The position numbers and the translations under genes are program-made. Below the pieces are notes generated by a model. The model made no database searches, was not told the origin of the DNA, and saw only the letters and a list, made by a program, of their open reading frames with translations. A stretch of 64,000 bases of DNA from Heterotrichella gracilis (lineage: Eukaryota > Sar > Xanthophyceae > Tribonematales > Xanthonemataceae): NCBI GenBank assembly GCA_032358255.1, contig JAULBX010011099.1, positions 1 to 64,000 of the forward strand, in the 5' to 3' direction. Below are positions 9,318 through 19,100 of this stretch, one piece after another; positions within the stretch are counted from its first letter, which is position 1; the number at the start of each line of letters is the position of its first letter.

Positions 9318-9457
9318 GGCACTGAATTTCAGAGGGCACAGCGAGAAACTTTTCAAATTTCAATCCTCTTAAGTGTTTTCATATCTTAATTATAAACTCC
9401 ATGAACTCTGTTACTCATAGACTCTGTGTTGAAAATTGACTATTTTTACCGGTATTT

Positions 9458-10213
9458 ATGTCGGAAAAGATCAAAATATCCATTGTTAATTATACAAATA
9501 CACTTCCTTTTAAATGGGCGCTTAAGCGCAGTGGCCTTTTAAAAAAAATAGACCTTCAGGAAGATATTCCCAGTATTTGCGCTCAAAAATTAAAATACAA
9601 GCAGGTAGATCTGGCCTTAGTGCCGGTGGCTTTAATTCCAGAACTAGACACTTATTTTATTGAAACCGATTATTGCATTGGAGCAGACGGCATGGTGGAT
9701 AGCGTTAAATTATACAGCAGTGTGCCCTTAAGTGAAATAAAAACCGTGACTTTAGATTATCAATCCAAATCCTCGATCACTTTAACAAAAATATTATTTA
9801 AGTTTTTTTGGAAACAAGAGGTTATTTTTTTGGATGCCAAGCCCGGATTTGAGAAAAATATTGAAGGCGCAGAGGCAGCGGTGGTGATTGGGGACAGAAC
9901 ATTTGACCTAAATGGAAAATTTTCTTTTGAATACGATCTGGCAGAAGAATGGAAAAAATTTACCGGTCTGCCTTTTGTATTCGCTGCCTGGTTGAGTACG
10001 GAAAAGTTACCGGCAGATTTTATAGAAGAATTTAATGCGGTATTAAAAGAGGGCATAGATCATATTGATGAAGCGGTTAATGACCAAGCACATCAGTTGC
10101 CGCTCTCACCGGTTGATACAATTCATTACCTAAAAAACAGAATTGATTATTTGTTAGATGAAAAAAAGAGAAAAGGGCTGAATCTTTTTCTTAATTATAT
10201 TCACTTACTATAA
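9458..10213 (+). CDS. mqnA: Chorismate dehydratase, menaquinone synthesis by the futalosine pathway
   Basis: A 251-residue MqnA, a periplasmic-binding-protein-like fold that converts chorismate to 3-enolpyruvyl-benzoate. The N-terminal KISIVNYTNTLPFKWAL and LVPVALIPEL (about 52-61) are typical. It depends on the shikimate pathway, part of which (aroA, aroB) lies at the other end of the window. It is a single gene with a promoter-like CTATTTTTAC box just upstream of the ATG, so its leader is very short. Confidence 0.88.
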   Translation: MSEKIKISIVNYTNTLPFKWALKRSGLLKKIDLQEDIPSICAQKLKYKQVDLALVPVALIPELDTYFIETDYCIGADGMVDSVKLYSSVPLSEIKTVTLDYQSKSSITLTKILFKFFWKQEVIFLDAKPGFEKNIEGAEAAVVIGDRTFDLNGKFSFEYDLAEEWKKFTGLPFVFAAWLSTEKLPADFIEEFNAVLKEGIDHIDEAVNDQAHQLPLSPVDTIHYLKNRIDYLLDEKKRKGLNLFLNYIHLL

Positions 10214-10306
10214 CAATACGTTTAATACTTTATTCAATCAAAGTCCTTTAAGCACGCGTGTCGGAACAATTTGAAAATTTATTACCTTTAAATAAATTCG
10301 AATTTT

Positions 10307-12655
10307 ATGTTTAAAAAGATTAAACTCATTCTTTGCCTTTATTTGCTTGTGTCATCCTTTTGTGCTTCTGCTCAAACAAAAACAATTCCATATCAGCAGC
10401 TGGTAACATCTACCGGTTCAACAAGTGGCTCAAGTATGTTTTTTGGAGCAACCATGACTACCAGCAGCATTACGGTGACATTTGAAGGCCCTTCAGATCG
10501 CTGGATAGCACTCGGATTTGGAAGCGCAATGCCTTCTACTGATGCCTTGATCTATTCTAACGGAACATCTTCCGCATCTCACACATTAGGTTGGTTTGAT
10601 TATTATATCAGTTCATACAACTCCTCAGGAGTAACTTTAGATGCCACACAAAATTGGAACATTGTTTCAAACAATGTAGCCTCCTCTCAAAGAACAGTAG
10701 TTGCCACCAGAACCTTAAGTACGGGTGATGCGAATGATGCCGTGATCAATTTCACCTCAACCGCTTTAAATTTAGTTTGGGCAAAAGGCTCGAGTGCAGA
10801 TTACACCATTGCCTATCATGGCAGTTCTAATAGAGCAAGTGGAATTCAACTAACCTGGCTCAGCCAGCCAAGCGCCTCTTTTGTAACAGTCTCGAACACT
10901 ATTTGTGCAGGATCATCCATGACCTATTCCAATTTAAGTACAGGAGGTTTAACTTCTTATACCTGGAACTTTGGCGGTGCTACCCCTGCCACATCTACTT
11001 CAACGAATCCGGTTGTAACTTACACTGCCCCCGGAACTTATTCAGTGGCACTCACTGCATCAAATGCCATAGGGACCAGTACTTACACTCAGGTTAATTA
11101 TATTACGGTGACAAATACCGTTTCACCATCCCTTAGTATTAACCAGATTTCCGGTTCAAATCCTTTGTGTCAGGGAGCAAGTGCAAGCTTTACTGCAACA
11201 CCGGTAAATGGAGGAACGGCACCAAGCTATCAATGGAAAATTAATGGGAGTAATGTTGGAACTAACAGTTCTACCTTCAGTAGCACTACCTTGTCTAATA
11301 ATGCAAGCGTGACCTGCGTCATGATCTCAAACGCTGTTTGTCCTAGTCCGACCAATGCAAGCAGCTCTGCCATCACCATGACCGTTAATTCTAATGCTCC
11401 GGCCTCCTTATCCATTGCTTTAAGCGCAGGTAATAATCCACTCTGTTCAGGATCGGCCGTTTCTTTTACTGCAATTCCTGGAAATGGTGGAACGACTCCG
11501 TCGTATCAATGGAAAATTAATGGTTCTCCCGTTGGCACTAATATTTCTAACTTCACCAGCAACACACTTGCTAATGGAGATCTTGTAATCTGCGAATTAA
11601 GTTCCAATGCAGCCTGTGCTTCAACTACATTTGCAGTAAGTTCTTCCATCACCATGAGTGTGAGTTCTGTTTTAAGTCCATCGGTAACGATAAGTATTAG
11701 TAATGGAGTTAATCCTCTTTGTTCAGGTTCTCTTTTAACTTTTACGGCAACATCATTAAACGGAGGTCAAAACCCAAGCTATCAATGGCAATTAAATGGT
11801 ATTCCGGTTGGAAGTAATAGTCCGGTTTATTCAACAAATTCGTTGAGTAACAGTCAAACACTTACGTGTTTGATGACTTCGGCGCTGAGTTGCTCAAGTC
11901 CTTCCTTTGCTTTAAGTTCAGCCCTCACGCTAACAGTCCACCCAATTCCTGTTACACCAAGTATTACGCCATCCGGGACGATAGGTATTTGTAATGGCGA
12001 AAGTTTGGTCTTGGTCTCATCCGCTTCTACTGGTAATTTATGGTCAAGCGCTGCGGTGACACAAAGTATTAATGTTAATGCTGTCGGGACTTATTTTGTG
12101 ACTCAAACACTCAATGGTTGTGCCTCAGCGCCATCATCTGTTGTTTCAGTTACTGCGCACCCGCAACCAAGCGTTACTATTGCACAGGTAAATGCTTTAT
12201 GCGCGAATGAACCGGCTATAAGTCTGCAAGGTTTACCAAGCGGTGGTACGTATAACGGAATTGGAGTTACCGGTAATTTATTTGACCCTTCTCTGGCGCA
12301 AACAGGAAACAACCTGATAAGTTATATCTATACCGACAACAATAACTGCACTGACTCCGCCTCAACAAGCATAATGGTTTCAGAATGTTTATCGCTCAAT
12401 GCATTAGAAGAAATACATGCCATGATTAAAATTTATCCTAATCCGGTGACTCGTCTTCTTAACATTCGATCTGCAAATGAAAAAATAAATGCTGTTATTA
12501 TTACAGATGCCACAGGAAAACTAATACGCAAGAATGATTCTGTTAATGATTTAAATCTCACTATTGATCTAAGTGCTGAAGTTGCGGGTATCTATTTTGT
12601 AAGGGTCATCCTAAACGAAGGAAGTAAACATTTTATTCTTTCAAAAACAGACTAA
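10307..12655 (+). CDS. T9SS-secreted multidomain protein: DOMON, PKD, Ig-like repeats, type A sorting domain
   Basis: A 782-residue secreted protein. Signal peptide 1-22; a DOMON domain at about 26-185 (haem- or sugar-binding family; RWIALGFG at 65-72 and the LGWFDYY segment are typical); a PKD domain at about 195-268; three similar Ig-like repeats at about 273-362, 366-452 and 458-545, each with NPLC, SYQW and a second cysteine; a further beta region to 690; and a type A sorting domain at 705-782 beginning with IKIYPNP. Two repeats are also alike in DNA (TATCAATGGAAAATTAATGG in both). The ligand is unknown. An ankyrin gene follows after 8 bases. Confidence 0.8.
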   Translation: MFKKIKLILCLYLLVSSFCASAQTKTIPYQQLVTSTGSTSGSSMFFGATMTTSSITVTFEGPSDRWIALGFGSAMPSTDALIYSNGTSSASHTLGWFDYYISSYNSSGVTLDATQNWNIVSNNVASSQRTVVATRTLSTGDANDAVINFTSTALNLVWAKGSSADYTIAYHGSSNRASGIQLTWLSQPSASFVTVSNTICAGSSMTYSNLSTGGLTSYTWNFGGATPATSTSTNPVVTYTAPGTYSVALTASNAIGTSTYTQVNYITVTNTVSPSLSINQISGSNPLCQGASASFTATPVNGGTAPSYQWKINGSNVGTNSSTFSSTTLSNNASVTCVMISNAVCPSPTNASSSAITMTVNSNAPASLSIALSAGNNPLCSGSAVSFTAIPGNGGTTPSYQWKINGSPVGTNISNFTSNTLANGDLVICELSSNAACASTTFAVSSSITMSVSSVLSPSVTISISNGVNPLCSGSLLTFTATSLNGGQNPSYQWQLNGIPVGSNSPVYSTNSLSNSQTLTCLMTSALSCSSPSFALSSALTLTVHPIPVTPSITPSGTIGICNGESLVLVSSASTGNLWSSAAVTQSINVNAVGTYFVTQTLNGCASAPSSVVSVTAHPQPSVTIAQVNALCANEPAISLQGLPSGGTYNGIGVTGNLFDPSLAQTGNNLISYIYTDNNNCTDSASTSIMVSECLSLNALEEIHAMIKIYPNPVTRLLNIRSANEKINAVIITDATGKLIRKNDSVNDLNLTIDLSAEVAGIYFVRVILNEGSKHFILSKTD

Positions 12656-12663
12656 ACGTTACG

Positions 12664-13182
12664 ATGATGAAAAACCTGCTTTATTCTTTTGTTTTTTTAA
12701 TTCAGTCTTCTTATTTCTATTCTCAAAATATCTTTGATGCAACCAGAAGTGGTGACCTTAAAAGAATAGAATATCTCATGTCCTTAAATCCGGATACCAT
12801 TAAAAAACCAAATGAGAACGGATTTACACCTCTGGTTATTGCGGCGTATAGAAATCAATTGAAGGCTGCAGAATTTTTTTTGATGAAAGGTGTCGACATT
12901 AATTATGATTCACCGGAAGGAACTGCTTTGATTGGTGCTTGTTACAAAGGGAATTTAGAAATGGCTAGCCTATTGATAAAATACAAAGCGGACGTGAATT
13001 TACAAAACGAACAAGGAACTACTGCTTTGATCTTTGCCGTTCAATCGAACAATGTGGACCTGGTCAAATTATTACTCGATGCGGGGGCTAAAAAAGAAAT
13101 GAAAGAAAAATCCGGAAAGAAAGCGATTGATTTCGCAATAACGACAAATAATGTCGCCATCATAAACGAACTTTCTAAATAA
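12664..13182 (+). CDS. Secreted ankyrin-repeat protein
   Basis: A 172-residue protein with a signal peptide (about 1-21, ending YFYSQ) and four ankyrin repeats from residue 25 to the end (GFTPLVIAAYRNQL and GTTALIFAVQSNNVDLVKLLLDAGA are clear units). Bacterial ankyrin proteins of this type are periplasmic and bind partner proteins. It lies 8 bases after the DOMON/T9SS gene, so it is probably co-transcribed and may serve that protein (inference from spacing only). Confidence 0.8.
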   Translation: MMKNLLYSFVFLIQSSYFYSQNIFDATRSGDLKRIEYLMSLNPDTIKKPNENGFTPLVIAAYRNQLKAAEFFLMKGVDINYDSPEGTALIGACYKGNLEMASLLIKYKADVNLQNEQGTTALIFAVQSNNVDLVKLLLDAGAKKEMKEKSGKKAIDFAITTNNVAIINELSK

Positions 13183-13190
13183 ACAGTGGA

Positions 13191-14081
13191 TTAAATTTTT
13201 TTAAATTTTTCTCCAATGATCACATTCAAACTATTTGGATGATTTTCAAAAACAACCTCCTTCCCTTCAAAGGCAGGTTCCCCGTCAAAATGAATACTAT
13301 CTTCTTTATCTCTGATAATTTTTAATTTATCAGCCACAATGGTTTCAATGTTACGACTTAAGTGTGCTTTTTTAGCGAGAATTTTAGTTAAGAGTCCAAA
13401 AACATTTATAAAATTGAATGGCTTTAAGATAGCTACATGAAATTTTCCATCCTGCATATTGGCTTGAGGGGCGATGTAAAAGTCATTGCCATATTGACCG
13501 GCATTGGCTACTGTAATTAAAAAAGCTTTACGCTGAAGTGTTTGTCCGTTCACTTCAATTGAATAATTTTTCGCGCGGTATTTAAACAATTCGCTGACAG
13601 TGATCTTAACATAGCCCTGTAAACCTCTCTTGCTCATGTGTGCAAATAAATTACCGATGTGTGCATCAAAACCAATGCCACTGGTGCAAAAGAAAGGAAT
13701 GCTATTAACAGTACCATGATCAATGGTGGTGGATTTTCCGGTAATGATTTGTTGAATCACTTCCTTAATGTTCATCGATAATCCCAAAGAACGAGCCAGG
13801 CCGTTACCGGAGCCTATGGGAACAATGCCCAGCCTAATGCCGGTGTTTAAAATGGTTTTAGCTACATGATTGACGGTACCATCTCCTCCAACAGCCACTG
13901 CGTCAGTATATCCTTGTGTGAGCAGTAATTCACTGATCTCTTCAAAGTGATCTTTATCTTTCCAAATGGCAATCTGATAATAAATGTTTTCCGGGAATTC
14001 TTTGCGAATGGTTTGAATAATAAAATCAGAGACCCGTTTGCCTGCATTCGGATTTACAATGAACAAAATTTTTCGAGGCAT
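13191..14081 (-). CDS. Diacylglycerol/sphingosine kinase-like lipid kinase
   Basis: A 296-residue member of the DagK_cat family: NPNAGK at about 10-15, GGDGTVNHVA at about 65-74 (nucleotide-binding), and GSGNGLARSLG at about 90-100. Such enzymes phosphorylate lipid hydroxyls such as diacylglycerol. ATG 14081 (MPRKILFIVNPN) is chosen because it lies one base past the upstream gene's stop; longer in-frame starts would overlap that gene by up to 80 bases. Last gene of an operon with a glycosyltransferase and a metallophosphoesterase. Confidence 0.85.
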   Translation of the reverse strand: MPRKILFIVNPNAGKRVSDFIIQTIRKEFPENIYYQIAIWKDKDHFEEISELLLTQGYTDAVAVGGDGTVNHVAKTILNTGIRLGIVPIGSGNGLARSLGLSMNIKEVIQQIITGKSTTIDHGTVNSIPFFCTSGIGFDAHIGNLFAHMSKRGLQGYVKITVSELFKYRAKNYSIEVNGQTLQRKAFLITVANAGQYGNDFYIAPQANMQDGKFHVAILKPFNFINVFGLLTKILAKKAHLSRNIETIVADKLKIIRDKEDSIHFDGEPAFEGKEVVFENHPNSLNVIIGEKFKKI

Positions 14082-14082
14082 G

Positions 14083-15171
14083 CTAGACGCTGATGATTTC
14101 GTTATAGATTCGGTGTTTTGCATTTGCGACCCAATTTTTAAACCATGGATTTGAGCCGTCAAATGTACGTGAAAAATTGCTCAGTTTACTCATGTCAAAA
14201 CTATCTGAAAAAATTCCGGCACCGGCTTTGTAGGCATCGCGTGAATTACAAAATTGTTCGTAATGACCTTGAATAGGAACCATCATCACCGGTTTACCCA
14301 AATACATAGCCTCACACACACTTTCAAATCCCGCAGTGCTCGCCAAACCTCTTGATTTGCTCATCATTTCTAAAAATAAAGTATCGTTTATGGCGTGAAT
14401 GAACAATTTGGTTTTATCAAAATCGCCGGCCGCATTAATTTTATCAGGTTGATCGGTAAAACAATGCAAAGTAATGCTTGGATTGCGTTTATGCCAGGAT
14501 AATACTTCTTCGAAATACCCACTGTTGACTAAATAGATCAGATAAAAATCATCCTTCGTTGTCTCCAGAGCAAAAATTTCTTTCCTTAATAAAGGAGGAA
14601 CAATTACCACTTCATCATGATTAGTGTGGATCTTATAAAAGGAGAGTCCTAAATTTTTTGAAGACCCTGAGGCGGTTAATCGCGTGTAAAACTTTATCGC
14701 CACGCGATCTAACCAATGTCCTTCAGGGAATTCAAAGTCCGGATGAAAATAAATATATTGATGCGCTACGCAGACCAATTTAGCTTTTGGTTTATAAAAT
14801 CGGTAATACAAACCTATCAACAGATCAAAAAAGTTGATCACTACATCCGGTTCATGTTCTTTCATGAGCGCATCAATAGCCTTTAAGCTTTTACGGAACG
14901 TTTTAAGTTTCCCGAAATTATGGAGTACTGATTTAGTGATGTTGATGCTTTTATTTTTTTTATCGGCCACAAAATTTGGACTTTGTAACTGAATGATAGG
15001 TGCTTTTATTTTTTCAAAAAAGAATTTGGGTACATCGCGTGTACCACTTGAACCCAGAATCACGGCGCACACCTCGTGCCCTTGTTCTATGAGCATGTCA
15101 TACATACTGATGGCTTGGGTCATGTGACCACGACCTTCCCCTTGAACGGCTAAAATATATTTTTTTGGCAT
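14083..15171 (-). CDS. Glycosyltransferase, GT28/MurG-like
   Basis: A 362-residue protein of the GT-B type. The glycine-rich acceptor loop is at the start (QGEGRGHMTQA, about 10-20), and the C-terminal donor site contains STAGFESVCEAMYLGKPVMMVPIQGHYEQF at about 285-315 in broken form typical of MurG and TIGR00661-like proteins. It should transfer a sugar to a lipid or other acceptor at the membrane; neither donor nor acceptor can be read. It is separated by one base from each neighbour, so it is translationally coupled with the phosphoesterase and lipid kinase genes. Confidence 0.75.
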   Translation of the reverse strand: MPKKYILAVQGEGRGHMTQAISMYDMLIEQGHEVCAVILGSSGTRDVPKFFFEKIKAPIIQLQSPNFVADKKNKSINITKSVLHNFGKLKTFRKSLKAIDALMKEHEPDVVINFFDLLIGLYYRFYKPKAKLVCVAHQYIYFHPDFEFPEGHWLDRVAIKFYTRLTASGSSKNLGLSFYKIHTNHDEVVIVPPLLRKEIFALETTKDDFYLIYLVNSGYFEEVLSWHKRNPSITLHCFTDQPDKINAAGDFDKTKLFIHAINDTLFLEMMSKSRGLASTAGFESVCEAMYLGKPVMMVPIQGHYEQFCNSRDAYKAGAGIFSDSFDMSKLSNFSRTFDGSNPWFKNWVANAKHRIYNEIISV

Positions 15172-15172
15172 G

Positions 15173-16000
15173 TTATGAATTACTAATGGTTACTCCTTTG
15201 GGCAGGATATCATGGATATTGTTGACTTCCTTTGATTCGCCGGATTTAGCAGGTTGGGTATTAAGCCAATCCTGATAGTGAATAATTTTCCAGTTACCTT
15301 CAATGTCTTCAACCAAGGCCGTCATACTTTCCACCCAATCGCCGGAATTTAAATATTCAATGCCATCAATTGTTTTGATAGCCGGCTGATGAATGTGACC
15401 ACAAATAACACCGTGACACTTTCTGGCCTTTGCCACTTTAACAAGTTCTGTTTCATAATCAGAAATAAATGAAACGGCCGACTTTACTTTAGCTTTAATG
15501 ATTTGAGAAAGCGAATAATAAGGCATGCCGCGTTTCTCACGGTAAGCGTTATAATGCCGGTTCACATATAATAAAAAGGTATATCCTACATCGCCTAACT
15601 TGGCGATCCACTTGAGTTTTGTGGTGATGTTATCAAAAATATCACCATGGGTAACAAAATATTTATTGTGAACACCATAATGAATGTAATACTTACGAAT
15701 AGAGAAATTGCCGATCTTTAAGGGCATGATCTCTTCCAGAAAATCATCGTGATTTCCGCGAATATAAATGATCTTACATTTATTTTTGGAAGTAAGTCCG
15801 ATGATGTGTTTAAAAAAATTACTGTGTTGTTTTTGCCATTTACCGCTTTTTCTCAATTGCCATCCATCAATGATATCGCCGTTTAAAATAAGCGTTTCAC
15901 ATTTGTGGTGTTTTAAGAAATGAACCACTTCTTTGGCTTTGCTGGCTTTAATACCAAGATGAATATCAGAAAGTACGATGGTTTTGTAAAAGGTCTTCAT
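15173..16000 (-). CDS. LpxH-like metallophosphoesterase (UDP-2,3-diacylglucosamine hydrolase family)
   Basis: A 275-residue calcineurin-like phosphoesterase with all metal motifs: SDIHLG (D12, H14), GDIIDGW (D42), GNHDD (N83, H84) and GHIHQP (about 198-203). This is the group often annotated as UDP-2,3-diacylglucosamine diphosphatase, the pyrophosphatase step of lipid A synthesis. Whether it acts in lipid A or in another glycolipid route is open, since it heads an operon with a glycosyltransferase and a diacylglycerol-kinase-like enzyme rather than lpx genes. Confidence 0.78.
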   Translation of the reverse strand: MKTFYKTIVLSDIHLGIKASKAKEVVHFLKHHKCETLILNGDIIDGWQLRKSGKWQKQHSNFFKHIIGLTSKNKCKIIYIRGNHDDFLEEIMPLKIGNFSIRKYYIHYGVHNKYFVTHGDIFDNITTKLKWIAKLGDVGYTFLLYVNRHYNAYREKRGMPYYSLSQIIKAKVKSAVSFISDYETELVKVAKARKCHGVICGHIHQPAIKTIDGIEYLNSGDWVESMTALVEDIEGNWKIIHYQDWLNTQPAKSGESKEVNNIHDILPKGVTISNS

Positions 16001-16072
16001 TAAAATAGTTTTACAAATTTGGCCATACTACTTATCCTTATCGTAAAGCATGAATTAAATCTAAATTAAAAA

Positions 16073-16099
16073 AACCTGCCTGTATGTTACAGGCAGGTT
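16073..16099 (-). terminator. Intrinsic terminator of the choice-of-anchor-I gene
   Basis: A perfect 12-bp stem (16073-16084 with 16088-16099) and a 3-base loop. On the minus strand it is followed by seven T. It lies 24 bases past the stop of the 16124-19768 gene. Confidence 0.9.
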
Positions 16100-16123
16100 A
16101 TGTAAAACAAAGCTTAGGTTAAC

Positions 16124-19100
16124 TTATTCTACAATGATCTTTTTAATAATGGATTTCGACTCTGCGTTAATTACCACAAAATAGATCCCTTTTGAAAGTT
16201 GGTTAATTGCTATTTTCGAATCAGAATTGTAATTCTTTTCTTCCAGAACAAGCGCTCCAAGAGCATTCAGTATTTTAAGATCGATGTTGTTATGACTCTT
16301 AAAGTGAACGGCAAAATCCTTATCTGCCGGATTTGGAAACACAGTAAACATCTCCTCTTGAATACTTTCATTATTAATGGCAGTACATTCAGACACGCTT
16401 TGAGATAAGCTGCTTCGTGTTGAACAATTAAGGGTATTTGTGCCGGTCACCGAATAAACAACCGAACTTACAGGAGTAACCACTATTGAGTTACTAGTTG
16501 AACCATTACTCCAAACATATGTATTAGCTCCATTGGCAGATAATGTGGCTGTTTCGCCCACACATATCAAAGTATTTGAACTTGAAACAAGAATGGTAGG
16601 TACCGGATTAACCGAAACAGTTAAGGTACCCGCAGAGACACATCCATCGATAGAACCTGAAACCGAATATACCGTTGAAGAATTTGGAGAAACAACTGTT
16701 GCATCAGTAAATGATCCGGTGCTCCAGGTATATGAAAATGCTCCAGTAGCCGTTAAAGTAGAACTTTGTCCAAGGCAAATAGTAGAAGGAACTGTATATA
16801 AATTAAGAACAGGTAGCGATTTTACTACGTATGGTCTAAGCGAAACGTTTGAACAGTTGTTCGCACTAAGAGCTTGAATGGTATTGTTACCTGAAGCTGC
16901 AGGCGTAAAGGAAATGATAGAGGAAGAACTTACTGAATTAAACGAATAACTCACTGCTCCTGATAAAGTTTGAGTGATCGATCCTCCAAAACACACGGCG
17001 GTAGGACCACTAACCGATACAGTTGGTGTTGGAAATACGGTAACAGATCTAACAACTGAGCTACTTGCACAATTGGTTCCACCATTAATTGCCACAGAGT
17101 AACTTCCACTCATTAATGGAGCATACGTGTTTGATGTTGCCCCGTTAATGGCTGTAGTGCCTGTAAACCACTGGTAAGTCAAAGCCGTTGAACTTGGCAC
17201 ACTTAATTGTGGCGGATTATTAGAACAAGCACTGGTGGTATTGCCACTTGTGCTTAATGAAGTATTGATAGCAGTGCTGCAACCCGGAATGCCCCAGAAA
17301 GTTAAGGTGCTGCTAATTTCATTGGCGGCGATCACAATGTGCTGACCATTTGGACTTTGTGATTGAGGAATAAAAATAATCCCTTCTGAACCAAGGTCGG
17401 GACCGTTAGATGGCAATGATCTGTTATTTACATAGGTGACATACACCGGTGCATTTGGATTGGTTACATCATATACTATAACTCCACCAATACGTTCCAA
17501 AGCAATAAAAGCATACACAGATGAACCAACAGTTCCGATGGCCACACCTTCAGGCTCCGGTCCTTTATCATCACTGCGGTCTTTTCTTGTGGCATTTGAA
17601 TTACTTGCATTAAACAATAAAGAAAAAGAACTTGTGGCAGTAATTAATTCCAGATCATCTTTGCTATCATAAACTAAGTTTCCGGTGTTGGCGTTCCAAA
17701 TAGAAAAAGAACGAGAACCATACGAATAGATCGTATCAATATCCCCATCGTTATCTGTATCACCACTTTTATCAGTAACCGTTAATCTTCCTAACACATA
17801 ATTATTTTTTAACTCAGATCCATTTGGAAATTTAGAAGGATCGAGAATTAATGCTGACACTCTCTTCTCTTCGCTAAATCCTGAATAGGCCCTTGCATCG
17901 CCTTCATTTGCGGATATGATGTAATTCACACCACCAACGGTATAAGAGGCAATAGCATCCGGTAAATAAAATCCCTTTACCGGGAAATTAGCCACATTCA
18001 CGCCTCTAGTAACATTTGATGCGTCAATTCCATTGTTTAAAGAAGAGTGATCTTTTGTTCCCAATGCTTTAATATAGTTGATGGCGTTATTAGAAAGATT
18101 GATCTCTATTAGGGCATTATTTTCTTGCAAGCTCACCCATGCTTTTGAATCATCGGGAGAAACAGTCACATATTCCGGTTCAAAATCTTTGGCAGTATTA
18201 GCATTTAGTCCGAATATGCGAATGCCTTGTGCTCTGAGTGCAGCTTCTTGTCCATTGTAAACCGTAAAAGTAACATGCGATACGTTGGTTTGAGTGAGAG
18301 CAGATACTCCACCCGAAATATCAATGATGCTCACTGAGCCATCCGGATCATTTGTGTAAGCGGCGTTCGGCTCTCCTTCATTGGCAGTGATAACCTTGGT
18401 TCCCGCGTGATTAAACGTGATCATATCCGGCATCATACCAACTTTCACTTGTTTTAAAAAGGTACCGTCTGTATTAAAGAATACCACTTTACCTGAATCC
18501 TGTGGATTGGTTCCATTTTCAATAGCCACAGCTACAATACCATTTTTAACCGCTACTGAATTAATGTTTCCATATGTTGAAATTGGAACAGATAATAATA
18601 AAGTAGGTGTAGCCGGATTGACAAAATTTACAATGTCCAATTTTGCCCCAATACTATTGGCAATAAACAAGCGTTGAGAGATTGGGTCATGTGCCACAAT
18701 TTCAGCTGAATTTACACCACTTGTTCCATTTGAAAAACTTCCGATCAAATTTAAGGACAGGGAATTAGAGGCTTGGGGAATGACCTTATCATTATCGCCA
18801 ATATAAAAAGCATGTTGACTGATGGATCCGATGGAGATATTTTGTGGGTTACTTAATCGTAAAATAATATATTCAGCGCTTTCAGCAATGGCATCATTGG
18901 TCAGATTCACTACAATAGCGGCAGTTGAATTAACAGGTGCGTTTGCTGCAAAAGTAACGGTACTAACCGCTAAAGAATAGTCAGAAACAGAAGCATTCGA
19001 TAAAGCGGAAACGCTCACAGAAATGGCAGAAGAAGCCGTGCTAGCTGCAGTTAGTTTTAAAAAGACAGTTGCTGAAGAAACCGATTCAACCACAGTAGTA

